DNA of 64,000 nt, taken from contig CP058931.1 in NCBI GenBank assembly GCA_024760505.1, positions 248,001 to 312,000 of the forward strand, written 5' to 3'. Shown here piece after piece: positions 16,292 to 24,961 of the stretch (the stretch's first letter is position 1; the number at the start of each line of letters is the position of its first letter). The position numbers and the translations under genes are program-made. Origin of the DNA: Nitrospira sp. (GTDB taxonomy: Bacteria; Nitrospirota; Nitrospiria; Nitrospirales; UBA8639). Below the pieces are notes generated by a model that searched no databases, was not told where the DNA came from, and saw only the letters and a program-made list of their open reading frames with translations.

Positions 16292-16858
16292 ATGTCTCAG
16301 GAGACAGAAGAACTCTGGTCCAGGCGCTTCTTTCTGAAGTCCTCACTTGCAGGCATGCTGATCCTTGGCAGCCGGTTGATGTTTCCGGAATCCGCATGGG
16401 CCCAGTCCCTGCCTGAAGGCCGGCTTCACCTCTACAACGCCCACACTGACGAACGACTCCAGGTGACGTATCGCAATCAATCCGGACGCTATGACCAGGA
16501 AGCCCTAAAAGACATTAATTATCTCCTGCGATGCCATCATTCCAAAAAAATCTGCCAGATGGACATCCAATTGCTGGAATATATGAATCAGGTAGAAAAA
16601 TTAGTCGGACAGGGAAAGGAAATTCACGTCTACTCTGCCTACCGGTCGCCCTCATACAACAAATTGTTGATTCGCCTTGGTCGAGGGGCCGCGCCAAACA
16701 GTTTACATACGGTCGGACAAGCGATGGACTTCTCGATTCCCGGCGTTCGACTTTCAAAAATTCGACGCGCCGCGGTGAAGCTTCGGTTGGGTGGAGTCGG
16801 CTATTACGGCCGACGAGGATTCATCCATATCGATACCGGATCGGTCCGGTACTGGTAA
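16292..16858 (+). CDS. Tat-exported DUF882/M15-type murein peptidase
   Basis: A 188-residue protein with a twin-arginine signal (WSRRFFLKSSLAGMLI, cleavage near SAWAQS) and a DUF882/peptidase M15 domain like E. coli YcbK/MepK: LHLYNAHTDERL near the start of the mature part, IHVYSAYRSPSYN, SLHTVGQAMDF with zinc ligands H139 and D146, and GFIHIDTG with H179. It likely cuts peptide cross-links in peptidoglycan in the periplasm. CGGAGGG precedes the ATG. It is a single gene with a long upstream gap. Confidence 0.9.
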   Translation: MSQETEELWSRRFFLKSSLAGMLILGSRLMFPESAWAQSLPEGRLHLYNAHTDERLQVTYRNQSGRYDQEALKDINYLLRCHHSKKICQMDIQLLEYMNQVEKLVGQGKEIHVYSAYRSPSYNKLLIRLGRGAAPNSLHTVGQAMDFSIPGVRLSKIRRAAVKLRLGGVGYYGRRGFIHIDTGSVRYW

Positions 16859-16908
16859 TTCCTTCTTTCATTATCACATTCAACCAATATCATCCGGTTT
16901 TGTAAGGG

Positions 16909-17471
16909 CTATGAGGAATAGTCCTTTAATTGGGAAAATAAATTCTGCTTGCAGGATGGGCAAATTCTATGGGTAAATTCCGCATGAGACCGGTCCCGGA
17001 TATCCGTTTCCCGTGGCAGCCACTCTACGATTTCGTTACGAATCACCTTGCCAGTGGCACAAATGGGAAGCAACCCGTCTAGGATTTTCACCTCTTTCAC
17101 GACATGCTTCAATCGCTTTAACAGAATATTGCGTTCTATCAACTGGCGACGTCATTCCATCTGGGCCATCACCTGACGGCTTAAGGCTTGTACAGACTTC
17201 ATCTGATTTTGAGTGAGCTCCCGTGGCACTCGATCAATGACGCACAGAGTCCCCAAATTATGACCCTCCGGCATCATCAATGGAGCCTCGGCATACAATC
17301 GAAGGTACGGTTCCTGGGTGACCAAAGGATTATCAGCAAATCGGGAATCATTGATAGCATCAGACACAACCATGACGTCCGATTGCAAGATGCCATGTGC
17401 GCAAAACGCAACGTCCCTGGAGGTCTATCTCTTCGAGATCCCAACCTTTGACTCTGCACATATTCCTTCAC
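16909..17471 (-). pseudogene. Decayed GAF-domain sensory gene fragment
   Basis: Read on the minus strand, TSRDVAFCAHGILQSDVM, then DSRFADNPLVTQEPYLRLYA and GHNLGTLCVIDRVPREL form a GAF domain. The segment ending WLPRETDIRDRSHAEFTHRI-CPSCK is the C-terminal block often found after GAF in such regulators. The frame is broken by a TGA after QVMAQME (17152-17154) and a TAG just before TSRDVAF, and the part upstream of that appears shifted. No start remains. This is a dead remnant of a signalling protein. Confidence 0.7.
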
Positions 17472-17677
17472 ATTGATGCTTCGACAGTGTGGGTCATGCC
17501 CTTCAGCAATACAGATCTCTCCAAACCCAACCCTGTGGATGAATTTTTTGATATTGACTGTCCATACGTCTATGCTAGCCTTTTAAGGGGCTTTTTTTTA
17601 ATGGTCTTTACTCTGAATCCCGGGTTATTCCGGCTCTCCTCCCGAACTATGATATCTTTATGTGAACAAAATGGAGC

Positions 17678-17703
17678 ATGCCCTCCTCAATTGAGGAGGG
17701 CAT
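17678..17703. promoter_or_regulatory. 26 bp perfect palindrome in Rieske operon leader
   Basis: ATGCCCTCCTCAA joined to TTGAGGAGGGCAT is a perfect 13+13 palindrome ending 31 bp before the Rieske start. It could be an operator or form an RNA hairpin holding two GAGG-like anti-Shine-Dalgarno stretches. It is not followed by a T run, so it is not a standard terminator. Confidence 0.55.
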
Positions 17704-17734
17704 CGTATTGTCCGCTTTTCCAAAAGGAACCCTA

Positions 17735-18259
17735 ATGATGGAAGATGGCTTGTCCACCCCGGTAGGAACCCGCCGGTCATTCTTTGTAAAAGCCACCGTG
17801 TTTATTTCCTCCCTTATCGGAATTTCTCTTGCTGTTCCATTGATCGGATACGTCATCGCCCCTGCTCTTCAACGACGAAACAAGGAATGGGTCTCACTGG
17901 GAAAAGCCGATGCGCTACCGGTTGGTGAACCCAAGGCGATGGATTACACCATGACGGAAAAGGATGGATGGCAGGAAATCCACACCACCAAGGGCGTGTG
18001 GGCGGTGAAACAGCCTAATGGAGAGGTGACAGTATTTTCGCCAATCTGTCCTCATTTAGGCTGTGGTTATCGATGGGACCAACAGGACCGTCTCTTTAAA
18101 TGCCCCTGCCATGGAAGCGTCTATGACATGAACGGAACCGTGAAAGCCGGCCCCGCACCACGCCCGTTGGACACACTGCCATCCAAAATCGAAAATGGTG
18201 ACTTGTTGGTCCAATACGAAGAATATAAATCCGGTCTGGCAAAAAAGGTTGAACTCTAA
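17735..18259 (+). CDS. qcrA: Rieske iron-sulfur protein of cytochrome bc complex
   Basis: A 174-residue Rieske protein. It has an N-terminal Tat-like anchor (GTRRSFFVKATVFISSLIGI, then a hydrophobic stretch) and a C-terminal Rieske domain with CPHLGC (about residue 105) and CPCHG, which bind the 2Fe-2S cluster, followed by the GPAPRPLDTLP proline loop. It passes electrons from quinol to the c-type haem. The ATG at 17735 is preferred (AAAAGGAAC upstream) over the in-frame ATG at 17678, which sits inside a palindrome. The cytochrome b gene starts two bases after its stop, so they form one operon. Confidence 0.92.
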   Translation: MMEDGLSTPVGTRRSFFVKATVFISSLIGISLAVPLIGYVIAPALQRRNKEWVSLGKADALPVGEPKAMDYTMTEKDGWQEIHTTKGVWAVKQPNGEVTVFSPICPHLGCGYRWDQQDRLFKCPCHGSVYDMNGTVKAGPAPRPLDTLPSKIENGDLLVQYEEYKSGLAKKVEL

Positions 18260-18261
18260 GC

Positions 18262-19584
18262 ATGGCCTCACGTCTTTATCAATGGATCGACCAGCGCCTG
18301 AAATTAAAGCCCCTGGAGCAAACCCTCCTGGACGAGCCCATTCCCGGAGGTGCCAGCTGGAACTATGTCTTCGGCTCGGCCACGCTGTTCCTCTTTGTCT
18401 TGCAAGCGCTGACGGGCATGTTTCTGATGATCTATTACGTCCCAGCGACCGACCATGCCTACGACACCGTTCAGTATATTCAACATGAGGTCTGGGGTGG
18501 ATGGTTTGTGCGTGGCCTGCATCATTGGGGTGCCTCAGGGGTCATGTTGGCCATCGGGCTACACATGTTGCAGGTTTTTTTTGACGGTGCCTATAAACGG
18601 CCTCGAGAACTCATGTGGATCGTGGGCGTCATCCTGCTCGCCATCATGCTGGCGTTCGGATTCACGGGATATTTGCTACCGTGGGATCAAAACGCCTATT
18701 GGGCGACCCAGGTGGGAATCAACATGGTTGGCAGCGTTCCCCTTATCGGAGATTTCCTGGTGAAAGCCCTTCGTGGTGGGGAAACTCTCGGCGCCCTGAC
18801 CATATCACGCTTTTTTGCCATTCACGTCGCGTTTCTTCCCATAATCATTGCAGTGGGAATCATGCTCCATCTCTTTATTCTCAGACGGGTGGGACCCGCC
18901 GGCCCTCATGATGAAACGAGAGCCAGAGCCGGGAGTGAAACCTTCTATCCACGGCAGGTCTTCATGGATGCGGTGGTCATGCTTGGAGTGTTTGGCGTCG
19001 TCGCCATGTTGGCGATCAGCGTGGAATTCCCTTTGGCTGATCGGGCCGATCCGTCAGACCATTCATTTGTCCCCGTCCCGGAATGGTATTTTCTGTTTTT
19101 TTATCAGCTTCTTAAATATGCCCCAGGGGCCTGGGGACCACTGGCGACCTGGCTTCTTCCCACACTCTTTTTCACCGGGTTGCTGCTCCTGCCCTTTGTG
19201 GATCGAAACCCCGAACGACACCCATCCTCACGTCGCGTCGTGTTGGGTGCGGGGTTGGGGTTTTTGATTGTGGTGTTCAGCCTGTTGAGTATCTCTCTCC
19301 GTGATCTGTACGCCGTGCCCAAACGTGACCCCTCGGTGATTCGAGGCATGGCTTTAGTGGAGCAATTCCATTGCAAAACCTGTCATCGTATTCACGGGGA
19401 AGGTGTAAATGTTGGCCCAGACCTTTCTTTTGTCGCCGATCGACGACCCGATCGAGAATGGCATCTTCAGCATTTTAAGGATCCGCAATCCGTTTCCCCG
19501 GGCTCTTTCATGCCAAAATTTCCACTAAACGACAAGCAGCTGAACGACCTCACCAATTACATGCTGACTCTCAAGAGTGGATAA
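18262..19584 (+). CDS. qcrB: Cytochrome b fused to a C-terminal monohaem cytochrome c
   Basis: A 440-residue membrane protein. Residues 1-350 are full cytochrome b: paired haem-b histidines in HHWGASGVMLAIGLHM and in HVAFLPIIIAVGIMLHLFIL, and the Qo-site motif PEWYFLFFYQLLK. After the last membrane helix comes a short c-type cytochrome domain with CKTCH (about residues 371-375) and GSFMPKFPL supplying the axial Met. This fusion replaces a separate cytochrome c1 and is known from Nitrospira-type bc complexes. With the Rieske protein two bases upstream it forms the quinol-oxidising complex. No third subunit gene follows. Confidence 0.93.
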   Translation: MASRLYQWIDQRLKLKPLEQTLLDEPIPGGASWNYVFGSATLFLFVLQALTGMFLMIYYVPATDHAYDTVQYIQHEVWGGWFVRGLHHWGASGVMLAIGLHMLQVFFDGAYKRPRELMWIVGVILLAIMLAFGFTGYLLPWDQNAYWATQVGINMVGSVPLIGDFLVKALRGGETLGALTISRFFAIHVAFLPIIIAVGIMLHLFILRRVGPAGPHDETRARAGSETFYPRQVFMDAVVMLGVFGVVAMLAISVEFPLADRADPSDHSFVPVPEWYFLFFYQLLKYAPGAWGPLATWLLPTLFFTGLLLLPFVDRNPERHPSSRRVVLGAGLGFLIVVFSLLSISLRDLYAVPKRDPSVIRGMALVEQFHCKTCHRIHGEGVNVGPDLSFVADRRPDREWHLQHFKDPQSVSPGSFMPKFPLNDKQLNDLTNYMLTLKSG

Positions 19585-19777
19585 TTCTTCTTCCTACCGT
19601 GAAAAAATCAGTTAGTCTTGTTGAAAGCCACCCTTCAGCTTAGTGCCGTCAGCCGCGAACGCTGCCACTCCCCATTGAGGAGTGGATCAGCCACGACACC
19701 GGCAGCAGGTTATGGCTGATTGCGGGGTAAGGGCCAATCCACCCTATACCCCATTCGCAGGCACGTCCCGACTGAAC

Positions 19778-19818
19778 AAAAAGTGTCCCCCACGGCCATG
19801 GACTACAGCCGTGGGGGA
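19778..19818 (-). terminator. Rho-independent terminator of the MscS-like gene
   Basis: On the minus strand an 11 bp GC-rich stem (TCCCCCACGGC with GCCGTGGGGGA, 19786-19796 and 19808-19818) is followed by CACTTTTTG. It starts seven bases after the channel gene's stop. Confidence 0.75.
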
Positions 19819-19824
19819 AAGGGT

Positions 19825-21294
19825 CTACCCTCGACGTTCACCACGGGCTTGACTGAGCCAATGCTCCATTTGCTTGCCGGCTGCTTCCCGGCCTCCTAGA
19901 CCAAAGGATAACGCCACCGCCACGGCAATGGCTCCAAGAGTCAGGCCAAATGCCAGATTGACGATCTCATTGGCCAACCCCATGGCTCGGAGACCCATGG
20001 CGAGCACCAACCCGAGAATCGCGAATCGAGCAATATTCGCCACCCCTCCCGAATTCGCTCCATGAACACGAATGATGGTTTCATAGGCGAGATTCGACAA
20101 CCAGAACCCGATGGCAATGATGGCACTGCCCAATAACACCTGTCCTCCAAATTCAATAAACATGGTGACGAGTGCGGATACCTGCTCAAATCCTAATTGG
20201 CTGGCAGCTTCAATAATGGCGAATAACATGATAAAGAAAACCGTAATTTTTCCAACTAAAGCGGACGGTGTGACTTGACCCGAAAATGCCTGTCCTAACC
20301 CGATCTTGTCAGGAAGAGCATCGAACCCAAGTCCGCCCAATAAATTACTCATCAAATGCGACACTAACCGGGAAATGGCAAACGCGATCCCTAAAATAAT
20401 TGCCGCCGCAAAGATGTCGGGAATCGTCGCCATCATTCTATTCAACATATCGGTAGCAGGTCCCGTAATCACCTCGATTTCCAAGGCTTGCAGGGCAGCC
20501 ACCACCGCCGGCACCAAAATTAGAATATATACCACCCACGCGACCAGATGAGACAGTGACATCGTCCCACGCAGCCCGACCTGTTCACCCAATCGGTCCG
20601 TGCCGACGGCCGTCAACAAGTTACTAACCAGATCCCTGACGATCTTGGCTAAAAACCACCCAACAACACCGATTAAGACCGCCCCAAACAAATTCGGGAC
20701 CATGCCTAACATTTCATTGACCATGTCTTGAACCGGTTCTAACAATCCAACTATCTCCAACGTACCTAAAATAGCTGGAAGAAAGAGGAGAACAATCAGC
20801 CAAAATACGACATTCCCCAAATTCTCACTAATAGGCCGCATCCCGGCTCCCGCGCTGAGTTTTTCATCCAGTGTCGTCGCTTGCAACGCCTTGGCTACAA
20901 TTGTTCGAACCACAGTGGCAATGATCCATACGAGGAGTATTAATATTCCTCCAGCCACTAATTTCGGGACAAAGGCTAAGACCTGATCCACTAATGCCCG
21001 CAATGGACCAGAGACCAACTCCAGGTGCAAGGCATTAAAAAACGCCACCAAGACCAACAAGAGGATTAAGTAATAGATTCCTGCCGCTGTCCCGCCTTCA
21101 ACGTCCATTTCGGCCCCTGTGGTCGAACGCAAGCGCTGATTGACCTTCAGCATGCCTAATCCTTTTCGAACACCGGCTCTCACGGCCATGGCCACAAACC
21201 ATCCCAACACAAGGATTCCCAAGGCTCCCATCACGCTAGGAAGAGTCGCTCCAAGAGTCGCTTGCAGGGTTTCAGTCAATTTACTCATGTCCAT
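19825..21294 (-). CDS. Mechanosensitive channel-like protein (conserved TM-helix repeats, CmpX type)
   Basis: A 489-residue, very hydrophobic protein built from repeats of a membrane-helix unit (PVxxxLGxLVLGWFVAxxVRxxV at about residues 20-45, with related units near 115, 210, 300 and 390). This repeat (often listed as a conserved TM helix of MscS-type proteins) characterises CmpX-like proteins. The MscS beta domain is absent. A role in osmotic or membrane-stress response is likely but not proven by sequence. It is transcribed alone, ends in a strong terminator, and has mscL upstream on the same strand. Confidence 0.8.
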   Translation of the reverse strand: MDMSKLTETLQATLGATLPSVMGALGILVLGWFVAMAVRAGVRKGLGMLKVNQRLRSTTGAEMDVEGGTAAGIYYLILLLVLVAFFNALHLELVSGPLRALVDQVLAFVPKLVAGGILILLVWIIATVVRTIVAKALQATTLDEKLSAGAGMRPISENLGNVVFWLIVLLFLPAILGTLEIVGLLEPVQDMVNEMLGMVPNLFGAVLIGVVGWFLAKIVRDLVSNLLTAVGTDRLGEQVGLRGTMSLSHLVAWVVYILILVPAVVAALQALEIEVITGPATDMLNRMMATIPDIFAAAIILGIAFAISRLVSHLMSNLLGGLGFDALPDKIGLGQAFSGQVTPSALVGKITVFFIMLFAIIEAASQLGFEQVSALVTMFIEFGGQVLLGSAIIAIGFWLSNLAYETIIRVHGANSGGVANIARFAILGLVLAMGLRAMGLANEIVNLAFGLTLGAIAVAVALSFGLGGREAAGKQMEHWLSQARGERRG

Positions 21295-21741
21295 AGATCA
21301 CTCCTTTCGATAAAGGTAAGAAGCCAAGGCGAAAATCAGCCTAGGTACCCAACCTGCGGGTATTTTCCGCAGGCAGACGGTTCAACAAAAAATTTATGGC
21401 CGATTTCGGGAGAGAATACGAAAGGGAGTTATAGATTCAGCTCAGAGTTCAACACTAACAAAGGGGGGAAAGTAAGTCCACCTGAAAGCCATATTCCTCA
21501 CATTCTGGAAAATTTCGTTCAACCTGACATACTGGAATGTCTGATTACTGGAATATCAATTTTTGGTATATACACAAGACGGCATTCCGGTTACCGTGAA
21601 TGCCGTCTTTCGGACTCGCCATGTATGAAGAACCCCACCTCCTGTTGATGATCAGCCGGTTATTAATCCTTGTCGGACTATCCGTTCAACGCACATCAGC
21701 ATGTCTGTATTCCATGTTTAAGGGCATATCATCACGAGCCC
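21295..21741. other. Gap between channel genes, with one hairpin
   Basis: About 450 bp between mscL and the MscS-like gene. It contains the inverted repeat GACGGCATTC/GAATGCCGTC at 21578-21607, which may end mscL transcription. No gene is supported. Confidence 0.4.
21578..21607. terminator. Possible terminator hairpin downstream of mscL
   Basis: Perfect 10 bp stem GACGGCATTC/GAATGCCGTC with a 10-base loop, followed by TTT on the plus strand and TTGTG on the minus strand. The T run is weak, so the call is tentative. Confidence 0.4.
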
Positions 21742-22203
21742 TTACGCCGATTTGGCCAAATCCGAGGTGCAATGGCCACACCGTAGGGCCTTGATGGGAA
21801 TCGTCATGTGGCAGAATTTGCATTCCTTCGTTGTAGGATCTGCAGGCGGGGCCTCTTTTTCTTCACGTTTCATCTTATTGATGGCTTTAATCACCATGAA
21901 AACGGCAAAGGCCACAATAAGAAAGCTAATAACCGAATTAAGAAATACTCCATAATTCATGGTGACAGCGCCCGCTGCCTGAGCGTCGGACAAGGCAAGA
22001 TATGGCCCTGGAGGCACACCCTCCTTAAGGGTGACAAACAGGTTGGAAAAATCAACGCCACCTAACAAGAGACCAATAGGGGGCATCAACACATCGGCCA
22101 CCAGCGATTTGGCAATGGTGCCAAAGGCCCCGCCAACAATGACACCGACTGCCATATCGATAACATTGCCTCGCATGGCAAACTCTTTGAACTCTTTAAG
22201 CAT
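21742..22203 (-). CDS. mscL: Large-conductance mechanosensitive channel with zinc-ribbon tail
   Basis: A 153-residue MscL: KEFKEFAMRGNVIDMAVGVIVGGAFG forms the N-terminal helix and TM1, MNYGVFLNSVISFLIVAFAVFMVI forms TM2. The pore opens under membrane tension to release solutes during hypo-osmotic shock. Unlike typical MscL, the C-terminus carries C128-x2-C131 and C142-x2-C145 (KFCHM...RCGHC), a compact zinc-ribbon-like knuckle after the acidic linker. AAGGAGG is spaced correctly for the ATG at 22203 rather than the adjacent GTG at 22206. The MscS-like gene lies downstream. Confidence 0.93.
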   Translation of the reverse strand: MLKEFKEFAMRGNVIDMAVGVIVGGAFGTIAKSLVADVLMPPIGLLLGGVDFSNLFVTLKEGVPPGPYLALSDAQAAGAVTMNYGVFLNSVISFLIVAFAVFMVIKAINKMKREEKEAPPADPTTKECKFCHMTIPIKALRCGHCTSDLAKSA

Positions 22204-22542
22204 CACATCCTCCTTATCATGAGCGTGAACATTAGAACCGGTTGTTTTCCAGGATGATCATAAAAAGGCTGCATCATCCTCTCTCAACACAAAAACAAAT
22301 GCAAGATTATTCCAGAGCTTCCCGTTCTTCGCCTAACCGGGCTTTCACCTCCAATATTTTCTGTAATCCGTGAAACCCCAGGACCGGCAACAGGCAAAAA
22401 AACCTGGGGCGGCCGGCCTATCCTCGCCTATTTCCAGTTGAAGACCCCCTCTAAAAGCCCCAACTGTCAAGATCAGCTCGAATAGGTTAGCCGCCCTGGG
22501 TGTTCCGCACCCGACAAACAGTCTACCGTTACGATCTACCTT
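22204..22542. other. Gap upstream of mscL
   Basis: About 340 bp. A short minus-strand frame around 22300-22410 has a protein-like ending (ILEVKARLGEEREALE) but no start codon and a stop upstream, so it is at most a remnant. Nothing else was recognised. Confidence 0.4.
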
Positions 22543-22839
22543 CTAATCGCCTTGTGAGGCGCATCTTTGCGTTTTCAAAAAAAGACATTCATCCATGAGT
22601 CTTCCCATCTGACGATAATCCAAGGGTTTTTTCAGCTCACGAAAATGCCCCGGTTCATCCGATGGAGGAAGATCTCCCAATACCACCACCATCGGAGAAA
22701 CTGAGGCATGGGAGATTCCAGCGCTCATGCCACGCTTCAGTTGTTCCAGAGAGTGGCTTTCAATGAATGGGACACCAAACCCCAGCAAATACTGAGGGAA
22801 CTTTTCATCTTGAGATGAGTTTTTTTGTAAATGAGTCAA
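22543..22839 (-). CDS. Hypothetical protein, receiver-like fragment
   Basis: A possible 98-residue protein. The part VSPMVVVLGDLPPSDEPG followed by RELKKPLDYRQMGRLMDECL resembles the end of a response-regulator receiver domain (hydrophobic strand, then K-P, then final helix), but the phospho-acceptor region is not recognisable. The only full-length start is TTG. It may be a remnant of a regulator rather than an active gene. Confidence 0.35.
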   Translation of the reverse strand: MTHLQKNSSQDEKFPQYLLGFGVPFIESHSLEQLKRGMSAGISHASVSPMVVVLGDLPPSDEPGHFRELKKPLDYRQMGRLMDECLFLKTQRCASQGD

Positions 22840-23128
22840 AATCCCGTTTCATTTTTTCGTTACAGGACAGGGACGAAACGGCCACACGCAAACAGAATGA
22901 CACCTCCAATTATCAACAACCAATTCAATCGTAATGCATAATGAATTCATGCACTTAGAGCAACAAATCATTAATGATCGTATCAACCAGGACAGAGGGA
23001 AAACCGACGCGTTGGAAGGGGTAAAACAATGAAACTCTCTTTAGAGGTAACGTGAGGGATGGAACCACGATATAGGGAAATGGGAATAAGAAGTTCGGGA
23101 AAGGCAGGAAGTTAGATTGGTCTTTTCA

Positions 23129-23341
23129 CTAATCTTTTTCGGGCTCGGCGTTTCCATGTTTATGCGTGACTCGATCTTCGTCAAACAGATCGGCCATTTC
23201 TTGAGCCATTACATCATTATCATGAGGAAGAGACACAACCGACAATTCTTTTTTTATTTTTTTGGGAGAGACGGCCTTGGGATCTTTGTCGCTGGCTGTT
23301 TCAGAATCGTTGGCTTCTTCGGATGTTTTATCGTGATTCAT
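23129..23341 (-). CDS. Small acidic hypothetical protein
   Basis: A 70-residue, highly charged protein (EEANDSETASDKDPKAV, later MAQEMADLFDEDRV) with no hydrophobic core. It is likely disordered. GAGGAG lies about ten bases before the ATG, and it follows the zinc-ribbon gene by 23 bp on the same strand, so the two probably form an operon. No family was recognised. Confidence 0.55.
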   Translation of the reverse strand: MNHDKTSEEANDSETASDKDPKAVSPKKIKKELSVVSLPHDNDVMAQEMADLFDEDRVTHKHGNAEPEKD

Positions 23342-23364
23342 GATGACATTCTCCTCTTCGATGA

Positions 23365-23724
23365 TTACTCAAACGATTCCAAATGGGACCGCTCAGGAAA
23401 CTTGAGCTGACAACTGGGACAGGTCACAAAATAGACCGACTCACGAACCGAGAGGACCGCTCGAAAATCCAGGGACACCCCGCGATGTCGACAGGATGGG
23501 CATGGAATTTCCTTGAGATGATAGGGGATATCCGGCTGTGTTTGTACATAAAACTCCATGTCAGTATGGACGGGAAACATATAGTGGCACCCAATACAAA
23601 TCGCTTTCCATTCCCCATCGCCTGTCGCTGTCCTGGAGTCGATTCCAAAACGGTTGGCCTTGCAAATAGGACACTTCACTTCTCCTAACCGTTCTTCCAC
23701 CTGCTTAATGCTTAATTGTGTCAT
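23365..23724 (-). CDS. Double zinc-ribbon protein of unknown function
   Basis: A 119-residue protein with four CxxC knuckles: CPICK (about residue 18), CIGCH (43), CPSCR (75) and CPSCQ (102), forming two zinc ribbons joined by a short linker. It resembles small cytoplasmic metal-binding or nucleic-acid-binding proteins, with nothing more specific. AAGGAAG precedes the ATG. It is followed closely by the small acidic gene. Confidence 0.7.
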   Translation of the reverse strand: MTQLSIKQVEERLGEVKCPICKANRFGIDSRTATGDGEWKAICIGCHYMFPVHTDMEFYVQTQPDIPYHLKEIPCPSCRHRGVSLDFRAVLSVRESVYFVTCPSCQLKFPERSHLESFE

Positions 23725-24037
23725 GCTTCTTCCTTAGTCCACGCTATTGAGCAAATTCCTCTCTAAAGTATAGGCTTCCTCACCGAGATCCCGCAACCAA
23801 ACGCTCCATATCCTCTTTACACAACAGGTCCCGCATCCAGGGCCTGGCTTACTCCAATCTTATCACACCTGAGCCGGAGTTCATTGGCTTGCCCATGAGG
23901 ATACCTCTAGGATACCTCACAAAAAAAATAAACATGGCGGTACCCAGCGCCACTTCTAATCTGATACAACCTTCCAGACCATAAGGAAGAACGACCCGCG
24001 CGCGCTCAACCCTTTTATTTTCCCCGCGTCTCCCTCT
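23725..24037. other. Divergent gap before mutM
   Basis: About 310 bp between the zinc-ribbon gene and mutM, which point away from each other. It holds a tandem direct repeat (AGGATACCTC twice, near 23898-23918) but no gene. It probably contains both promoters. Confidence 0.4.
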
Positions 24038-24868
24038 ATGCCCGAGCTCCCTGAAGTCCAAGTCATCCTCAACCAGCTGAACCGGCATGTCCTGGGTGGG
24101 ACCATCGCAATGCTCACCATACACCGTTCGGATATTGTGCGCACCGGACACGACCTCATCCCCTGGTTTCAGCGTTCCACGATCACCCATATCGCCCGGA
24201 AGGGCAAATGTCTCATCTTTACCTGCCATCGAGCCAACGAAACCCGGTATCTGCTTTCGGAGCAGGGAATGACCGGACTCTGGTTTTTTAATCCCGCCTT
24301 GGCCTCAACCCCTCAACACATCCATTGCCGCATCGAGATTTCCGGAGTTCCGGCCACTGAACTACATTACTGGAATCCTCGAAGGTTTGGCCGGCTCTGG
24401 CTGTTCACCCCACCGGAATTGGAAGCCTTCATGCATCGCCGATTCGGTGCTGACGCCATGGATATAGGTGCACAATCCTTTATCCAGCTCATTCAAAGCT
24501 GTCGAGGCAGGCTGAAACCCTTTCTTCTCGATCAACATCGGCTCGCGGGGATTGGAAATATTTACGCCAATGAAATCCTGTTTCGGGCCAGAGTGCACCC
24601 ACAAGCTCGCGGCTATCGGCTGGGCGTCTCAGCCTGTCAACGGCTCTATGACACCATGCATACCGTTTTAGGTGAAGCCATTGCCGCTGGAGGGTCTTCC
24701 ATCAGAGATTTCCGTGCTCCGGATGGGTCGTATGGACGGTTCCAGCAAGCGCACCAGATATATCAGAAGGCAGGATTGCCTTGTTTGCATGGATGCCCCA
24801 CTCTGATCACACGCCTGCAGAGTGAACGCAGCTCGTTCTTTTGTTCGATCTGCCAAAAGAGACGGTAA
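24038..24868 (+). CDS. mutM: Formamidopyrimidine-DNA glycosylase
   Basis: A 276-residue Fpg/MutM enzyme of the base-excision repair pathway that removes 8-oxoguanine and nicks the abasic site. MPELPEV provides the catalytic proline (residue 2) and glutamate, ARKGKCLIF the conserved Lys, LLDQHRLAGIGNIYANEILF the helix-two-turn-helix, and the C-terminus a zinc finger (CLHGC..., CSICQ). The length is normal. The start fits the catalytic N-terminus exactly. It is followed after about 90 bp by phoH. Confidence 0.95.
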   Translation: MPELPEVQVILNQLNRHVLGGTIAMLTIHRSDIVRTGHDLIPWFQRSTITHIARKGKCLIFTCHRANETRYLLSEQGMTGLWFFNPALASTPQHIHCRIEISGVPATELHYWNPRRFGRLWLFTPPELEAFMHRRFGADAMDIGAQSFIQLIQSCRGRLKPFLLDQHRLAGIGNIYANEILFRARVHPQARGYRLGVSACQRLYDTMHTVLGEAIAAGGSSIRDFRAPDGSYGRFQQAHQIYQKAGLPCLHGCPTLITRLQSERSSFFCSICQKRR

Positions 24869-24961
24869 TCTCCCATTTCATTCCTTGAGCCAAACTGAAA
24901 CCTTTGCTAGAATCAAGTAACAGTTTAATGGTGGCTAACCGGAGGTTAAGTCGAATACGAC

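Noticed and set aside
19665..19685. Hairpin CCACTCC/GGAGTGG after the cytochrome b gene as a terminator
   Set aside because: Short stem with no T run on either side, so not called.
22300..22410. Minus-strand peptide ending ILEVKARLGEEREALE
   Set aside because: No start codon, stop just upstream, only about 34 codons; could be chance.
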